This document shows positions 41,952 through 49,191 of a DNA stretch of 64,000 bases, in pieces. A program made the translations under genes and the position numbers. The DNA comes from Embleya sp045207785 (GTDB taxonomy: Bacteria; Actinomycetota; Actinomycetes; Streptomycetales; Streptomycetaceae). The number at the start of each line of letters is the position of its first letter. The first letter of the stretch is position 1. The stretch is taken from the NCBI RefSeq assembly GCF_045207785.1, contig NZ_CP108776.1, positions 6,138,001-6,202,000 on the forward strand, in the 5' to 3' direction. The notes under the pieces are model-generated. The model was given only the letters and a program-made list of their open reading frames with translations. It searched no databases and had not been told where the DNA came from.

Positions 41952-43664
41952 TCACTCCTCGCGCGGACCCTGCCGCACCGACACGATCGGCAGCAGCAGC
42001 GCCGCCGGCGCGTCCGCCGGGACCACCGGCGCGTTCGGCGCGGTGTACGGGACCCGCTCGTACCCGCCGCCCAACTCCGGCCGCAGGTCCGCCTCGCCCT
42101 TGTTCGGCCACATCGCGGTGGCCCGCTCCGCCTGGGCCGTAATCGTCAACGACGGGTTCACGCCCAGGTTCGCGCTGACCGCCGAGCCGTCCAGGACGTG
42201 CAGGCCCGCGTGGCCGTACACCCGCTGGTACGGGTCGACCACGCCGGTCTCGGCCGAGTCGCCGATCACGCAACCACCCAGGATGTGCGCGGTCATCGGG
42301 ACGTTGGCCAGGTCGCCCCACGAGCCGCCGGCCACGCCGCCGAGGCGGGTCGCGATCCGGCGGACGGCCTCGTTGCCGGCCGGGATCCAGTTCGGGTTCG
42401 GCTCGCCGTGTCCCTGGCGGGTGGTGATCCGGGTGCGGCCGAACAGGCCGCGTTTGCGGTACACCGTCAGCGAGTTGTCGCGCGACTGCATCACCAGCGC
42501 GATGATCGCCCGCTCGGACCAGTTCCGGACGTTGAGCAGCCGCAGCAGGGCGGGGTCCCGCACCAGCGCGCTCAGGAGCTGGCGTACCCGCGGCCGATCG
42601 CCGTCCGTCAGCAGTGTCTGCAACAGGCCCATCGCGTTCGAACCCTTGCCGTATCGCACCGGCTCGATGTGGGTGTCCGCGTCCGGATGCCACGACGACG
42701 TGATGGCCACCCCGCGCGTCGCGTCGATCACGCCCACCGTCGGGGCGACCGCGCCGACCAGCGCCTCGGAGTTGGTCCGGGTCAGCCGGCCGAGCGTGCG
42801 GGACAGGCGCGGCAGCGTACGTTCGCCCGCCATCCGATGCAGCAGCCGCTGGGTGCCGAGCGTGCCGGCGGCGAACACGACGTGCTCGGCGGTCCAGGTA
42901 CGCGGCGCCCGGGCAACCGTCGCGGGCCCGCTGCGCACGGTCTCGACCGCGTAGCCGGCGGCCAGCGGCCGGACCCGGCGCACGGTGTGCTCGGCGTGCA
43001 CGACGGCGCCGGCCTGTTCGGCCAGGTAGAGGTAGTTCTTGAGCAGCGTGTTCTTGGCCCCGACCCGGCACCCCGTCATGCACGAGCCGCACTCGGTACA
43101 GGTGGTCCGGCGTGGTCCGACGCCGCCGAAGAACGGGTCGGCCACGTCCTCGCCGGGCCGCTGCCCGTCCTCGGGGAAGAGCACGCCGACCGGTGCGAGG
43201 TGGAACGTGTCGCCCACGCCCATGTCCTCGGCGACGGCCTTCATGTGCTCGTCGGCGGGGGTCATGTGCGGGTTCTGCACCACCCCCAGCATCCGCTTGG
43301 CCTGGGCGTAGAACGGCGCGAGTTCGGCGCGCCAGTCGGTGATGTGGCCCCACTGCGGGTCGTCGAAGAACGGCTGCGGCGGCTCGTACAGGGTGTTCGC
43401 GTAGTTCAGCGAACCGCCGCCCACGCCGGCCCCCGCGAGCACCACGACGTCCTTGAGCACGTGGATGCGCTGAATGCCGGTCAGGCCGAGCGCGGGCGCC
43501 CACAGGAAGTCGCGCAATTGCCACGAGGTCTTGGGGAGGTCGGCGTCGGCGAACCGTCGGCCCGCCTCCAGCACGCCGACCCGGTAGCCCTTCTCGGTCA
43601 GCCGCAAGGCCGCGACCGAACCGCCGAACCCCGAACCGATGACCAGGACGTCGTAGTCGAACAC
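41952..43664 (-). CDS. GMC family oxidoreductase (ChoD/cholesterol-oxidase-like)
   Basis: 570 aa from GTG 43664 (GAAGGG upstream). FAD motif VIGSGFGGSVAALRL (8-20), LAGAGVGGGSLNYAN (77-90), a four-Cys block CTECGSCMTGC (189-199), HILGGCVIGD and the C-terminal LHVLDGSAVSANLGVNPSLTITAQAERA with the substrate-site His/Asn. Closest in plan to mycobacterial ChoD-type GMC oxidoreductases. The Cys block could carry a cluster or be structural. No signal peptide. Substrate uncertain; sterol or hydroxylated lipid. Confidence 0.88.
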   Translation of the reverse strand: MFDYDVLVIGSGFGGSVAALRLTEKGYRVGVLEAGRRFADADLPKTSWQLRDFLWAPALGLTGIQRIHVLKDVVVLAGAGVGGGSLNYANTLYEPPQPFFDDPQWGHITDWRAELAPFYAQAKRMLGVVQNPHMTPADEHMKAVAEDMGVGDTFHLAPVGVLFPEDGQRPGEDVADPFFGGVGPRRTTCTECGSCMTGCRVGAKNTLLKNYLYLAEQAGAVVHAEHTVRRVRPLAAGYAVETVRSGPATVARAPRTWTAEHVVFAAGTLGTQRLLHRMAGERTLPRLSRTLGRLTRTNSEALVGAVAPTVGVIDATRGVAITSSWHPDADTHIEPVRYGKGSNAMGLLQTLLTDGDRPRVRQLLSALVRDPALLRLLNVRNWSERAIIALVMQSRDNSLTVYRKRGLFGRTRITTRQGHGEPNPNWIPAGNEAVRRIATRLGGVAGGSWGDLANVPMTAHILGGCVIGDSAETGVVDPYQRVYGHAGLHVLDGSAVSANLGVNPSLTITAQAERATAMWPNKGEADLRPELGGGYERVPYTAPNAPVVPADAPAALLLPIVSVRQGPREE

Positions 43665-43772
43665 GGGGCAACCCTTCGCCGGGCGGGCAGGAATCGCGAG
43701 TCACGAGAGATCGCGACCCCGGCGATCCTACTGCCCGGTAACCCGGCGAAGGCAGTCCCTCAGCGGTTCGGC

Positions 43773-44003
43773 TCAGCCACTCTTGCGGCGGAACGAGCGC
43801 TGCTGTGCGGCGGGCCCGTGCGCCCCGTGGATCTTCGACGCGTCGCCGCCCGGACCCTCGCCGGTGCCGTCGGTCTTGGTGCCGCGCTTGCGCGCGAGCG
43901 CCTCGCGGAACTTGCGCTTGGTCTCGTCCTCGGCCGTTTCGGGCTCGGCGGCCTCGGTGGCCGTCTCCTCGGGTGCTTCGTTCGCGGGTGTCTCGTCAGC
44001 CAT
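43773..44003 (-). CDS. DUF5302-type small protein
   Basis: 76 aa from ATG 44003 (AGGA 9 nt upstream). Acidic N-terminus MADETPANEAPEETATEAA then TKRKFREALARKRG and a C-terminal HGPAAQQRSFRRKSG tail. Matches a short, charged family found in most Streptomyces. Function unknown. The 244-bp gap to the next gene (44004-44247) holds no gene. Confidence 0.75.
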   Translation of the reverse strand: MADETPANEAPEETATEAAEPETAEDETKRKFREALARKRGTKTDGTGEGPGGDASKIHGAHGPAAQQRSFRRKSG

Positions 44004-44247
44004 GGTGCGTTCCTGCTCTCGAACTGGATTCGATCCGTACGCACACCCTTCCATGCCGAACCCCTCCGAAGCACGCGCCGAGGCCGCACAGCCGGGTACC
44101 TTCCGTCACTGTCGGGTGTGCTCGGTCGGGGTCGGCCCGGGTCGAGGGCGGCGTGGGCGATGTCGAACAGGTTCGGCAGGGGGTGTGGGAAGCGCCGATG
44201 TCGTCGAACTGTTGTCCATCGCACCGGAGTGGTGTGGGATTCGCGCG

Positions 44248-44922
44248 TCACCTGGTCAGGCGGGCCGTGCGGGTGACCAGGGTGTCGACGAATTCGGGCA
44301 GGTCGGGCCAGCCGAAGTTCGCGATGCTCATGCGCAGCAGGACGGCGCCGTGCATGGCGGCCCAGACGGCCAGGGCGTCCTCGTACGGGTCCTCGCTCAC
44401 CGAGAGGCCGGCGGTCGCGGTGGCCTCGACCGCGTCGACGAGGGCCTGGAAGACGTCCGCACGCCGCGGTGGCACGGGGAGCTCCGGCCGGTCCGGGTCG
44501 GTGTTCGCCGGTGAGCGCATCCGGTTGAACAGTGCGCGATAGCGGCCCGGGCGCTCCATCGCGAACCGGGCATAGGCCCGGCAGCCCGCGAGCAGCGCGC
44601 GGTCCGGTTCGGTGTCGGAGCCGGTGGCCGCGGCGATCGTGTCCCGCAGGTCGTCGAAGTAGCCGTTGAGGACCGTGTCGAGGATGTCGGCGAGATCGTT
44701 GAAGTGCGCGTAGATGGACGGCGCGGTGATCTCGGCCTCGCGCGCGATCCGGCGCAGGGTCAGCTCGCCCGCGTGTCCGTCGTGTTCGATCAGCGCCGTC
44801 GCCGCGGCGAGGATGTCTTCGCGCAGCAGCGCGCCCTGGCCTCGGCGGTTGCGCCGGCGGTTCGAACCGTGGTCGTCCATGGCGGTCAGCGTACGAGGCA
44901 CGGGGTCGGGGTTTGCGGCCAT
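44248..44922 (-). CDS. TetR family regulator
   Basis: 224 aa from ATG 44922 (GGAG 8 nt upstream); ATG 44880 is an alternative. HTH at about 35-80: LREDILAAATALIEHDG, LTLRRIAREAEITAPSIYAHFNDLADILD. C-terminal ligand domain with RADVFQALVDAVEATATAGL. It follows the MFS exporter by 94 bp on the same strand and probably represses it through the boxes at 46640-46692. Confidence 0.9.
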   Translation of the reverse strand: MAANPDPVPRTLTAMDDHGSNRRRNRRGQGALLREDILAAATALIEHDGHAGELTLRRIAREAEITAPSIYAHFNDLADILDTVLNGYFDDLRDTIAAATGSDTEPDRALLAGCRAYARFAMERPGRYRALFNRMRSPANTDPDRPELPVPPRRADVFQALVDAVEATATAGLSVSEDPYEDALAVWAAMHGAVLLRMSIANFGWPDLPEFVDTLVTRTARLTR

Positions 44923-45016
44923 GGTGGCTACTCCGAGGTGTCGGCGGCGGGCCGCCGAACGGCCGGTGCGCGGCGACCGGGGGGAGTCGGCCGCCGCGCT
45001 TTGTGGTGACGATGCG

Positions 45017-46624
45017 TCAGGCGGTTTGTACCGCTTGGGCGTTGGCTGATTCGGCGACGGCGACCTGGGTGGTCGCGCGGCGGGGGAGGGCGACGGCGAC
45101 GATGATCGCGCCGAGCGCGGCGACCACTGCGGCGACCAGGGCGCCGTTGGTCATCGCGGTGGTGAAGGCGTGGTTGGCGGCCGAGGTGAGGTGGCCGGCG
45201 GACTCCGGCGAGAGCTGCGCGGCGACCCCGTGTGCGCTGGGCAGGTCGTGGGCGGCGACGGACGCGGGACCGGTGAGGTTCTGGTCGGCCATCTCGGCGC
45301 GGTAGTGCGACGAGACCAGGGTGCCGATCACGGCGATGCCCAGGACGCCGCCGAGTTCGCGGACGACGCTGTTGAGCGCGCCGGCCATGGCCGAGAACTG
45401 CACCGGCACGGACGCGGTGATCTCCATGCTCGCGGGGGCCATCATCATGCCCATCCCCGCGCCGACCACGGCCATCTCGGCGCCGAGCATCGCGAACGGG
45501 GTGGCGGTGTCGGTGGTCAGGCCCATCACCCCGAGGCCGAGTGCGATCGTGCCCAGGCCGACGGTCAGCGTGCCGCGAATGCCCAGGCGGGCGGTGACCA
45601 GCGGGGACATGGCGGACATCGCGGCCATGGCGATCGCGAACGGCATCGCGCCCATGCCGGCCTTGAGCGGGCTGTACCCGTGCACCAGCTGGAAGTACTG
45701 CGACAGCACGAACAGCGTGCCGAACAGCGCGAAGAACGTGACGGCGAGCGTGGAGGCGGCGATCACGAAGCCGCGGTTGGTGAACAGGCGCACCTGGACC
45801 ATGGGTTCGTCGGTGCGCAGCTCCCACGCCACGAACAGGGCGGTCAGCAGCACGAACGCGGCCAGTTCGACAAGCGTGACCGGTGCGGTCCAGCCGCGCT
45901 CGGGGGCCTCGATGATCGCGTCGACCAGAATCCCCAGGCCGACGATGGACAGCGCGGCGGCGGGCAGGTCGAGCCGACCGGTGCCCTGGCGCGGGACGGT
46001 CGGGACGATCCGCATGATGCCGATGAACGCGGCGATCACGAGCGGGACGTTGATCCAGAACGCGCTCGACCAGGAGAAGTGCGCGAGCAGTGCGCCACCG
46101 GTGACCGGGCCGACCAGCACGCCGACGCCGGCGGCGGCGGACCAGACGGCGAACGCCTTGGGCCGTTCGACGGGCGGGAACATCCGGATGATGATCGCGA
46201 GCGTCGCGGGCATCACGAACGCGGCGCCCAGTCCCATCACGGCCCGCCAGGCGATCAGCTCGGTGGCCGTCGTGGACAGTGCGGCTATCGCCGACCCGCC
46301 GCCGAACACGGCGAGGCCGCCGAGCAGTGCGCGCCGGGCACCGAACCGGGCGCCGAGGCTGCCGGCGAGCAGGAGCAGCGCGGCGAAGACGAGGGTGTAG
46401 GCGTCGGTGATCCACTGGAGATCCGACGTCGACGCGTGCAACCCCTTGGCCAGGGCCGGCAGCGCGGTGTTGAGCACCGAGTTGTCCAGCGTGACGGCCA
46501 CGAGCGTCGAACTGAGCACGATCAACGCGGCCCACCGACGGGGGTGACCCGCGGGGTCGGGGACTTCGGCGGTGGTGGTGGTGGCGGTGGCGGCTGATCG
46601 GGTCTCGGCGTTGGTGCCGCTCAT
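45017..46624 (-). CDS. MFS drug-resistance transporter (DHA2, EmrB/QacA)
   Basis: 535 aa from ATG 46624. Fourteen predicted helices; helix 1 motif LIVLSSTLVAVTLDNSVLNTALPA (the DHA2 motif C-like LDNSVLN), and GARFGARRALLGGL as motif A. The first gene of a two-gene unit with the TetR gene. An antibiotic/quaternary-ammonium exporter in family terms; substrate unknown. Lies between convergent and divergent single genes. Confidence 0.92.
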   Translation of the reverse strand: MSGTNAETRSAATATTTTAEVPDPAGHPRRWAALIVLSSTLVAVTLDNSVLNTALPALAKGLHASTSDLQWITDAYTLVFAALLLLAGSLGARFGARRALLGGLAVFGGGSAIAALSTTATELIAWRAVMGLGAAFVMPATLAIIIRMFPPVERPKAFAVWSAAAGVGVLVGPVTGGALLAHFSWSSAFWINVPLVIAAFIGIMRIVPTVPRQGTGRLDLPAAALSIVGLGILVDAIIEAPERGWTAPVTLVELAAFVLLTALFVAWELRTDEPMVQVRLFTNRGFVIAASTLAVTFFALFGTLFVLSQYFQLVHGYSPLKAGMGAMPFAIAMAAMSAMSPLVTARLGIRGTLTVGLGTIALGLGVMGLTTDTATPFAMLGAEMAVVGAGMGMMMAPASMEITASVPVQFSAMAGALNSVVRELGGVLGIAVIGTLVSSHYRAEMADQNLTGPASVAAHDLPSAHGVAAQLSPESAGHLTSAANHAFTTAMTNGALVAAVVAALGAIIVAVALPRRATTQVAVAESANAQAVQTA

Positions 46625-46639
46625 GGTGTCCCCCTCGAC

Positions 46640-46692
46640 TAACGCTTGTTAGCTTACGCCTGTAAACATAAGCCGTCGCTATACGGCTGTAA
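46640..46692 (-). promoter_or_regulatory. Three tandem 12-bp TetR-type boxes
   Basis: TAACGCTTGTTA (46640-46651, extended to CTAAC/GTTAG), TTACGCCTGTAA (46654-46665) and ATACGGCTGTAA (46681-46692). They lie 16-68 bp upstream of the MFS start; arranged like a multi-site TetR operator. Confidence 0.65.
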
Positions 46693-46898
46693 AGTCAAGC
46701 CTTGGCAAAGTGAAGGAGAGGGCTCCGGGGGCGGGTCTTCGGGCTCTATTCCCCGGGCGGCCCAGGTGCGCCGCGTCACCGCGATCGAGGCGGCCCGCCG
46801 GGTGGACTGGATCGAAGCGAACCGACCGGCCCCGCACGGGACTTCCCGGGGAGCCCGCTGTATGGGGTGTCGGGCCCACCCCCTAAGGTGCGGTGCTC

Positions 46899-47429
46899 AT
46901 GACCAACCAATGGCGCAAGCCTGTTGTCGTGGTGCTTGCCGCCATCGTGTCCTGTGGTGGCGTGGTCGGCTGCGGGACCGTGCGGGCCGGTACCGATGCC
47001 GCGCATGCCTCGGACATGGGGCCCGAGTTGCACCCCCGAACCGGTGCGTCGATGAGTCTCGCGGAAGCCGCGATGACCTATGAGCGCATCGTCGGTCCGC
47101 GCAACGCCGCGATGAATCGACTGACCGACGCCTTGGACGAGTGGGAGGACCTGGACGAGATCCGCAAGCGGATCCGCGAACTCGTCGCCGCCGACGACAA
47201 CGAGGCCCAGCGACTCGCCGAGGCGTGGTGGCCGCGTGATGTCGCCCCGCTCGTGGACGAGTTGATCCGCCAGACCCGGGAGGCGCGGCGGGCGTGGCTC
47301 GCGGCCGCCGCGTCGGAAACCGAGGAAGAGCTCGAACTCGCGCTCGACCGGGTCGACACGGTGCTGGCCCGGCAGTCGAGCCCCGCTGGTCGCATACGCG
47401 CGAAGCTCGGGCTGCCGGGCGGCGATTAG
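46899..47429 (+). CDS. Hypothetical lipoprotein
   Basis: 176 aa from ATG 46899 (a GTG at 46893 is also possible; AAGGTG upstream). Signal peptide VVVVLAAIVSCGGVVGC with lipobox VVGC, then a short linker and a helical acidic domain (AAMTYERIVGPRNAAMNRLTDALDEWEDLDEIRKRI ... RRAWLAAAASETEEELELAL in pieces). Not recognised. Cell-surface lipoprotein, coiled-coil-like. Confidence 0.75.
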   Translation: MTNQWRKPVVVVLAAIVSCGGVVGCGTVRAGTDAAHASDMGPELHPRTGASMSLAEAAMTYERIVGPRNAAMNRLTDALDEWEDLDEIRKRIRELVAADDNEAQRLAEAWWPRDVAPLVDELIRQTREARRAWLAAAASETEEELELALDRVDTVLARQSSPAGRIRAKLGLPGGD

Positions 47430-47513
47430 CGCCGTGGCTTTTCCGGCCACGGCCACGGCGCCGGCGCCGTCGGTGGGTGTCCGCGAAGACTTGTCTCAAC
47501 GGCCGAAGGCTCG

Positions 47514-47549
47514 GGGGCTTGAGCGCTCAAGCCTTCAAGCTCAAGCCCC
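47514..47549. terminator. Palindrome-rich terminator between convergent genes
   Basis: GGGGCTTGAGC (47514-47524) pairs with GCTCAAGCCCC (47539-47549); nested is the perfect 16-bp palindrome GCTTGAGCGCTCAAGC (47517-47532). Falls between stops at 47429 and 47541. Confidence 0.6.
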
Positions 47550-48284
47550 GGACGGCCCGTTCATGGCCCGCCGGATGCCCATCGGCGGGCAGGACAACGT
47601 CGCCCGTGCCCCCACCGCCGGCACGTAGCTGTCCACGCTGACGAAGTCCCGCCCCCGCTGGTGTGCTTCCCGTGCCTGCGGCGCCGCCGCGTTCGCGTCG
47701 TTCGTGTCCTCGTAGGTCACCGCCAGCGGCTCGTGCTCCACGTCCCACTTCGCGCCCCCGAGCGCGCGGTCGTCGTCGGCGGTCGCCTCGACGTGGGTGA
47801 GCAGACCCGTGTCGGTGCGGAGCACGCCGGCGTGCCACAGGGTCACGCCGCCCTCCGTGCGGACCGTCGCGGGCGGGGTGATCAAGGCCGGGCCGGTGCC
47901 GTCGTGGCGGTCCGAGTCGAAACGCAGGACCAGGCGGCGCGGGATGGTCGGCAGCACCACGTCGAGCACCAGGTCGCCGTCCGGCACGTGGCCGAACAGG
48001 CAGGACGTGAACCGGATCGGCCCGGCGGACAGCGTCGTGGCCAGCGCCGAGTACGCGAACCGGTCACCCGAGCGGGTCACCGACACCCCGTACTGCCCGA
48101 ACAGCGGCGGCGCCGGCGGCCGCGGTCCGGCGGGCCGGGCCAACGTCTCCATGCCGATCGTCGTGTACAGGCCGGCCGGCGTGCGCAGGATCCCGCCGTG
48201 GAAGACCCGGATCTCGTCGTGCGCGAGCAGGATCTCGGGCGGCCTGACCAACTCGATGTCCACCGGGGCGGTGCTGTCGCTCAT
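47541..48284 (-). CDS. Hypothetical protein, beta-rich
   Basis: 247 aa from ATG 48284 (AGGA 10 nt upstream). MSDSTAPVDIELVRPPEILL, then EIRVFHGGILRTPAGLYTT and RFDSDRHDGTGPALITPP. No motif recognised, no signal peptide. Mostly beta with proline breaks. It ends inside the hairpin at 47514-47549. Family unknown. Confidence 0.6.
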   Translation of the reverse strand: MSDSTAPVDIELVRPPEILLAHDEIRVFHGGILRTPAGLYTTIGMETLARPAGPRPPAPPLFGQYGVSVTRSGDRFAYSALATTLSAGPIRFTSCLFGHVPDGDLVLDVVLPTIPRRLVLRFDSDRHDGTGPALITPPATVRTEGGVTLWHAGVLRTDTGLLTHVEATADDDRALGGAKWDVEHEPLAVTYEDTNDANAAAPQAREAHQRGRDFVSVDSYVPAVGARATLSCPPMGIRRAMNGPSGA

Positions 48285-48672
48285 AGCGCCCGATCCTATG
48301 GCCGCGCCCACGAGGAGCCGGGGCGGGAACATCGGCCCCGAACCCGGTGGCAACACCACCGCGGCGACCGACTTCGCACCCCACTCATCACGCTATGGAG
48401 TGATGCCTCCGACCCTCGGCGATCCGTTCGGGTTTCGCCCGATCGGCCCAACAGGGTTTACTTCGAGCGGTGCGCGGGGGCGGTGTGGCGGGCGGTCACG
48501 GCTCGATCGCGGGTGACCTGCGGGGGAGTTCCGAGCCGGGCATTTCGGTCGGGTTCGGCGCGCGCATAGGGGATTCGAGCCGCCATATCGTGGGGACACT
48601 TTCCGGTTACGGCTTCGCCTATACCGCCCCCGAACGCCCCGCGCGTCACCCGAGAGGCGCATACTGGTGGTG
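48285..48672. other. Gene-free divergent interval
   Basis: 388 bases. A CATACT -10-like box at 48659-48664 just ahead of ATG 48673 suggests a leaderless transcript for the small conserved protein. Nothing else seen. Confidence 0.45.
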
Positions 48673-48894
48673 ATGACGACGTCAGCCGTGACCCGGCGCA
48701 TTCTGCCCACCAGTCCCTTCAATGTCCCGGTCGCTCCCATCATCGAGGATTTCGAACTCGGTGCGCGAGTGACGCACGATCAGTACGGACTCGGTCGGAT
48801 CGTCGGTGTCGAAGAGGACATCGCGGTCACTGTCGATTTCGGGTCGCGTCAGGAGCGGATCTGCCGTCCCTACGCGAAGCTGAGCAATCTCTGA
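48673..48894 (+). CDS. Small CarD/Tudor-like conserved protein
   Basis: 73 aa from ATG 48673 (GTG 48667/48670 alternatives). Core IIEDFELGARVTHDQYGLGRIVGVEEDIAVTVDFG in pieces resembles the SH3/Tudor module of CarD-CdnL and the UvrD C-terminus (F.xG.RVxHxxYGLGRV). Conserved as a single short protein in Streptomyces; likely a nucleic-acid or polymerase contact module. A U-rich terminator follows at once. Confidence 0.7.
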   Translation: MTTSAVTRRILPTSPFNVPVAPIIEDFELGARVTHDQYGLGRIVGVEEDIAVTVDFGSRQERICRPYAKLSNL

Positions 48895-48921
48895 ACATCC
48901 CGACTCCACGCGGTCGGTACA

Positions 48922-48966
48922 GGGAGGCGCCCCCGGATAGCCGGGTCGGCGCCTCCTCCTGTTTTT
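48922..48966 (+). terminator. Rho-independent terminator with U-tract
   Basis: GGAGGCGCC (48923-48931) pairs with GGCGCCTCC (48948-48956), then TCCTGTTTTT and further T-runs to about 49000. The clear U-tract is uncommon in this GC range. It ends the transcript of the small CarD-like gene. Confidence 0.8.
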
Positions 48967-49039
48967 CCCGCTGTTTTTCTCCCGTTTTCCGGGCCTGCCC
49001 CGACGTTCACGGCGCTGCTTCAGGTTCGAAGACATCAGG

Positions 49040-49050
49040 TTGTCAGACAA
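49040..49050. promoter_or_regulatory. GntR (FadR-type) operator at leuA
   Basis: TTGTCAGACAA (perfect palindrome GTTGTC-A-GACAAC at 49039-49051) matches the FadR-subfamily pattern TNGTNNNACNA. It overlaps the -35 region of leuA. The same site recurs before gntR. Confidence 0.7.
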
Positions 49051-49057
49051 CTTGTGC

Positions 49058-49063
49058 TAGCGT
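49058..49063 (+). promoter_or_regulatory. Candidate leuA -10 (TAGCGT)
   Basis: TAGCGT preceded by TGTGC (extended -10 style), 7 bases before the GTG at 49071, so the transcript probably starts at or next to the leader codon (leaderless). Confidence 0.5.
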
Positions 49064-49070
49064 CCCTGGC

Positions 49071-49121
49071 GTGAACATGAAGCTGCGTGGTCTCCTTCTC
49101 GGCCGCCGCGGCGGGGCCTGA
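49071..49121 (+). CDS. leuA leader peptide (leucine-rich)
   Basis: 16 codons if started at GTG 49071, or 14 from ATG 49077: MKLRGLLLGRRGGA, stop TGA 49119-49121. Four of the seven residues from 3 to 9 region are leucine (CTG, CTC, CTT, CTC at 49083, 49092, 49095, 49098). It lies between the promoter and overlapping stem-loops ahead of leuA. This is the layout of an amino-acid-sensing attenuator. Too short for normal gene finding. Confidence 0.75.
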   Translation: MNMKLRGLLLGRRGGA

Positions 49122-49163
49122 CGCGACCGGCACCCCGCCGCGGGGTTCGGTGCTGCCGGTCGC
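49106..49163 (+). promoter_or_regulatory. leuA attenuator: antiterminator and terminator stems
   Basis: CCGCGGCGGGG (49106-49116, end of the leader) pairs perfectly over 11 bp with CCCCGCCGCGG (49133-49143). Alternatively GCGACCGGCA (49123-49132) pairs perfectly with TGCCGGTCGC (49154-49163). The second stem's left arm lies in the loop of the first, so both cannot form. Ribosome stalling at the leucine codons (49083-49100) would decide which forms. No U-tract follows, so the outcome may be anti-SD or Rho-linked instead. Confidence 0.65.
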
Positions 49164-49191
49164 CCCCTTCGACGGCGAGGACGACCCCACC

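Noticed and set aside
45170..46597. Plus-strand 475-codon frame opposite the MFS gene
   Set aside because: Shadow frame; His/Asp/Gly-rich with no domain.
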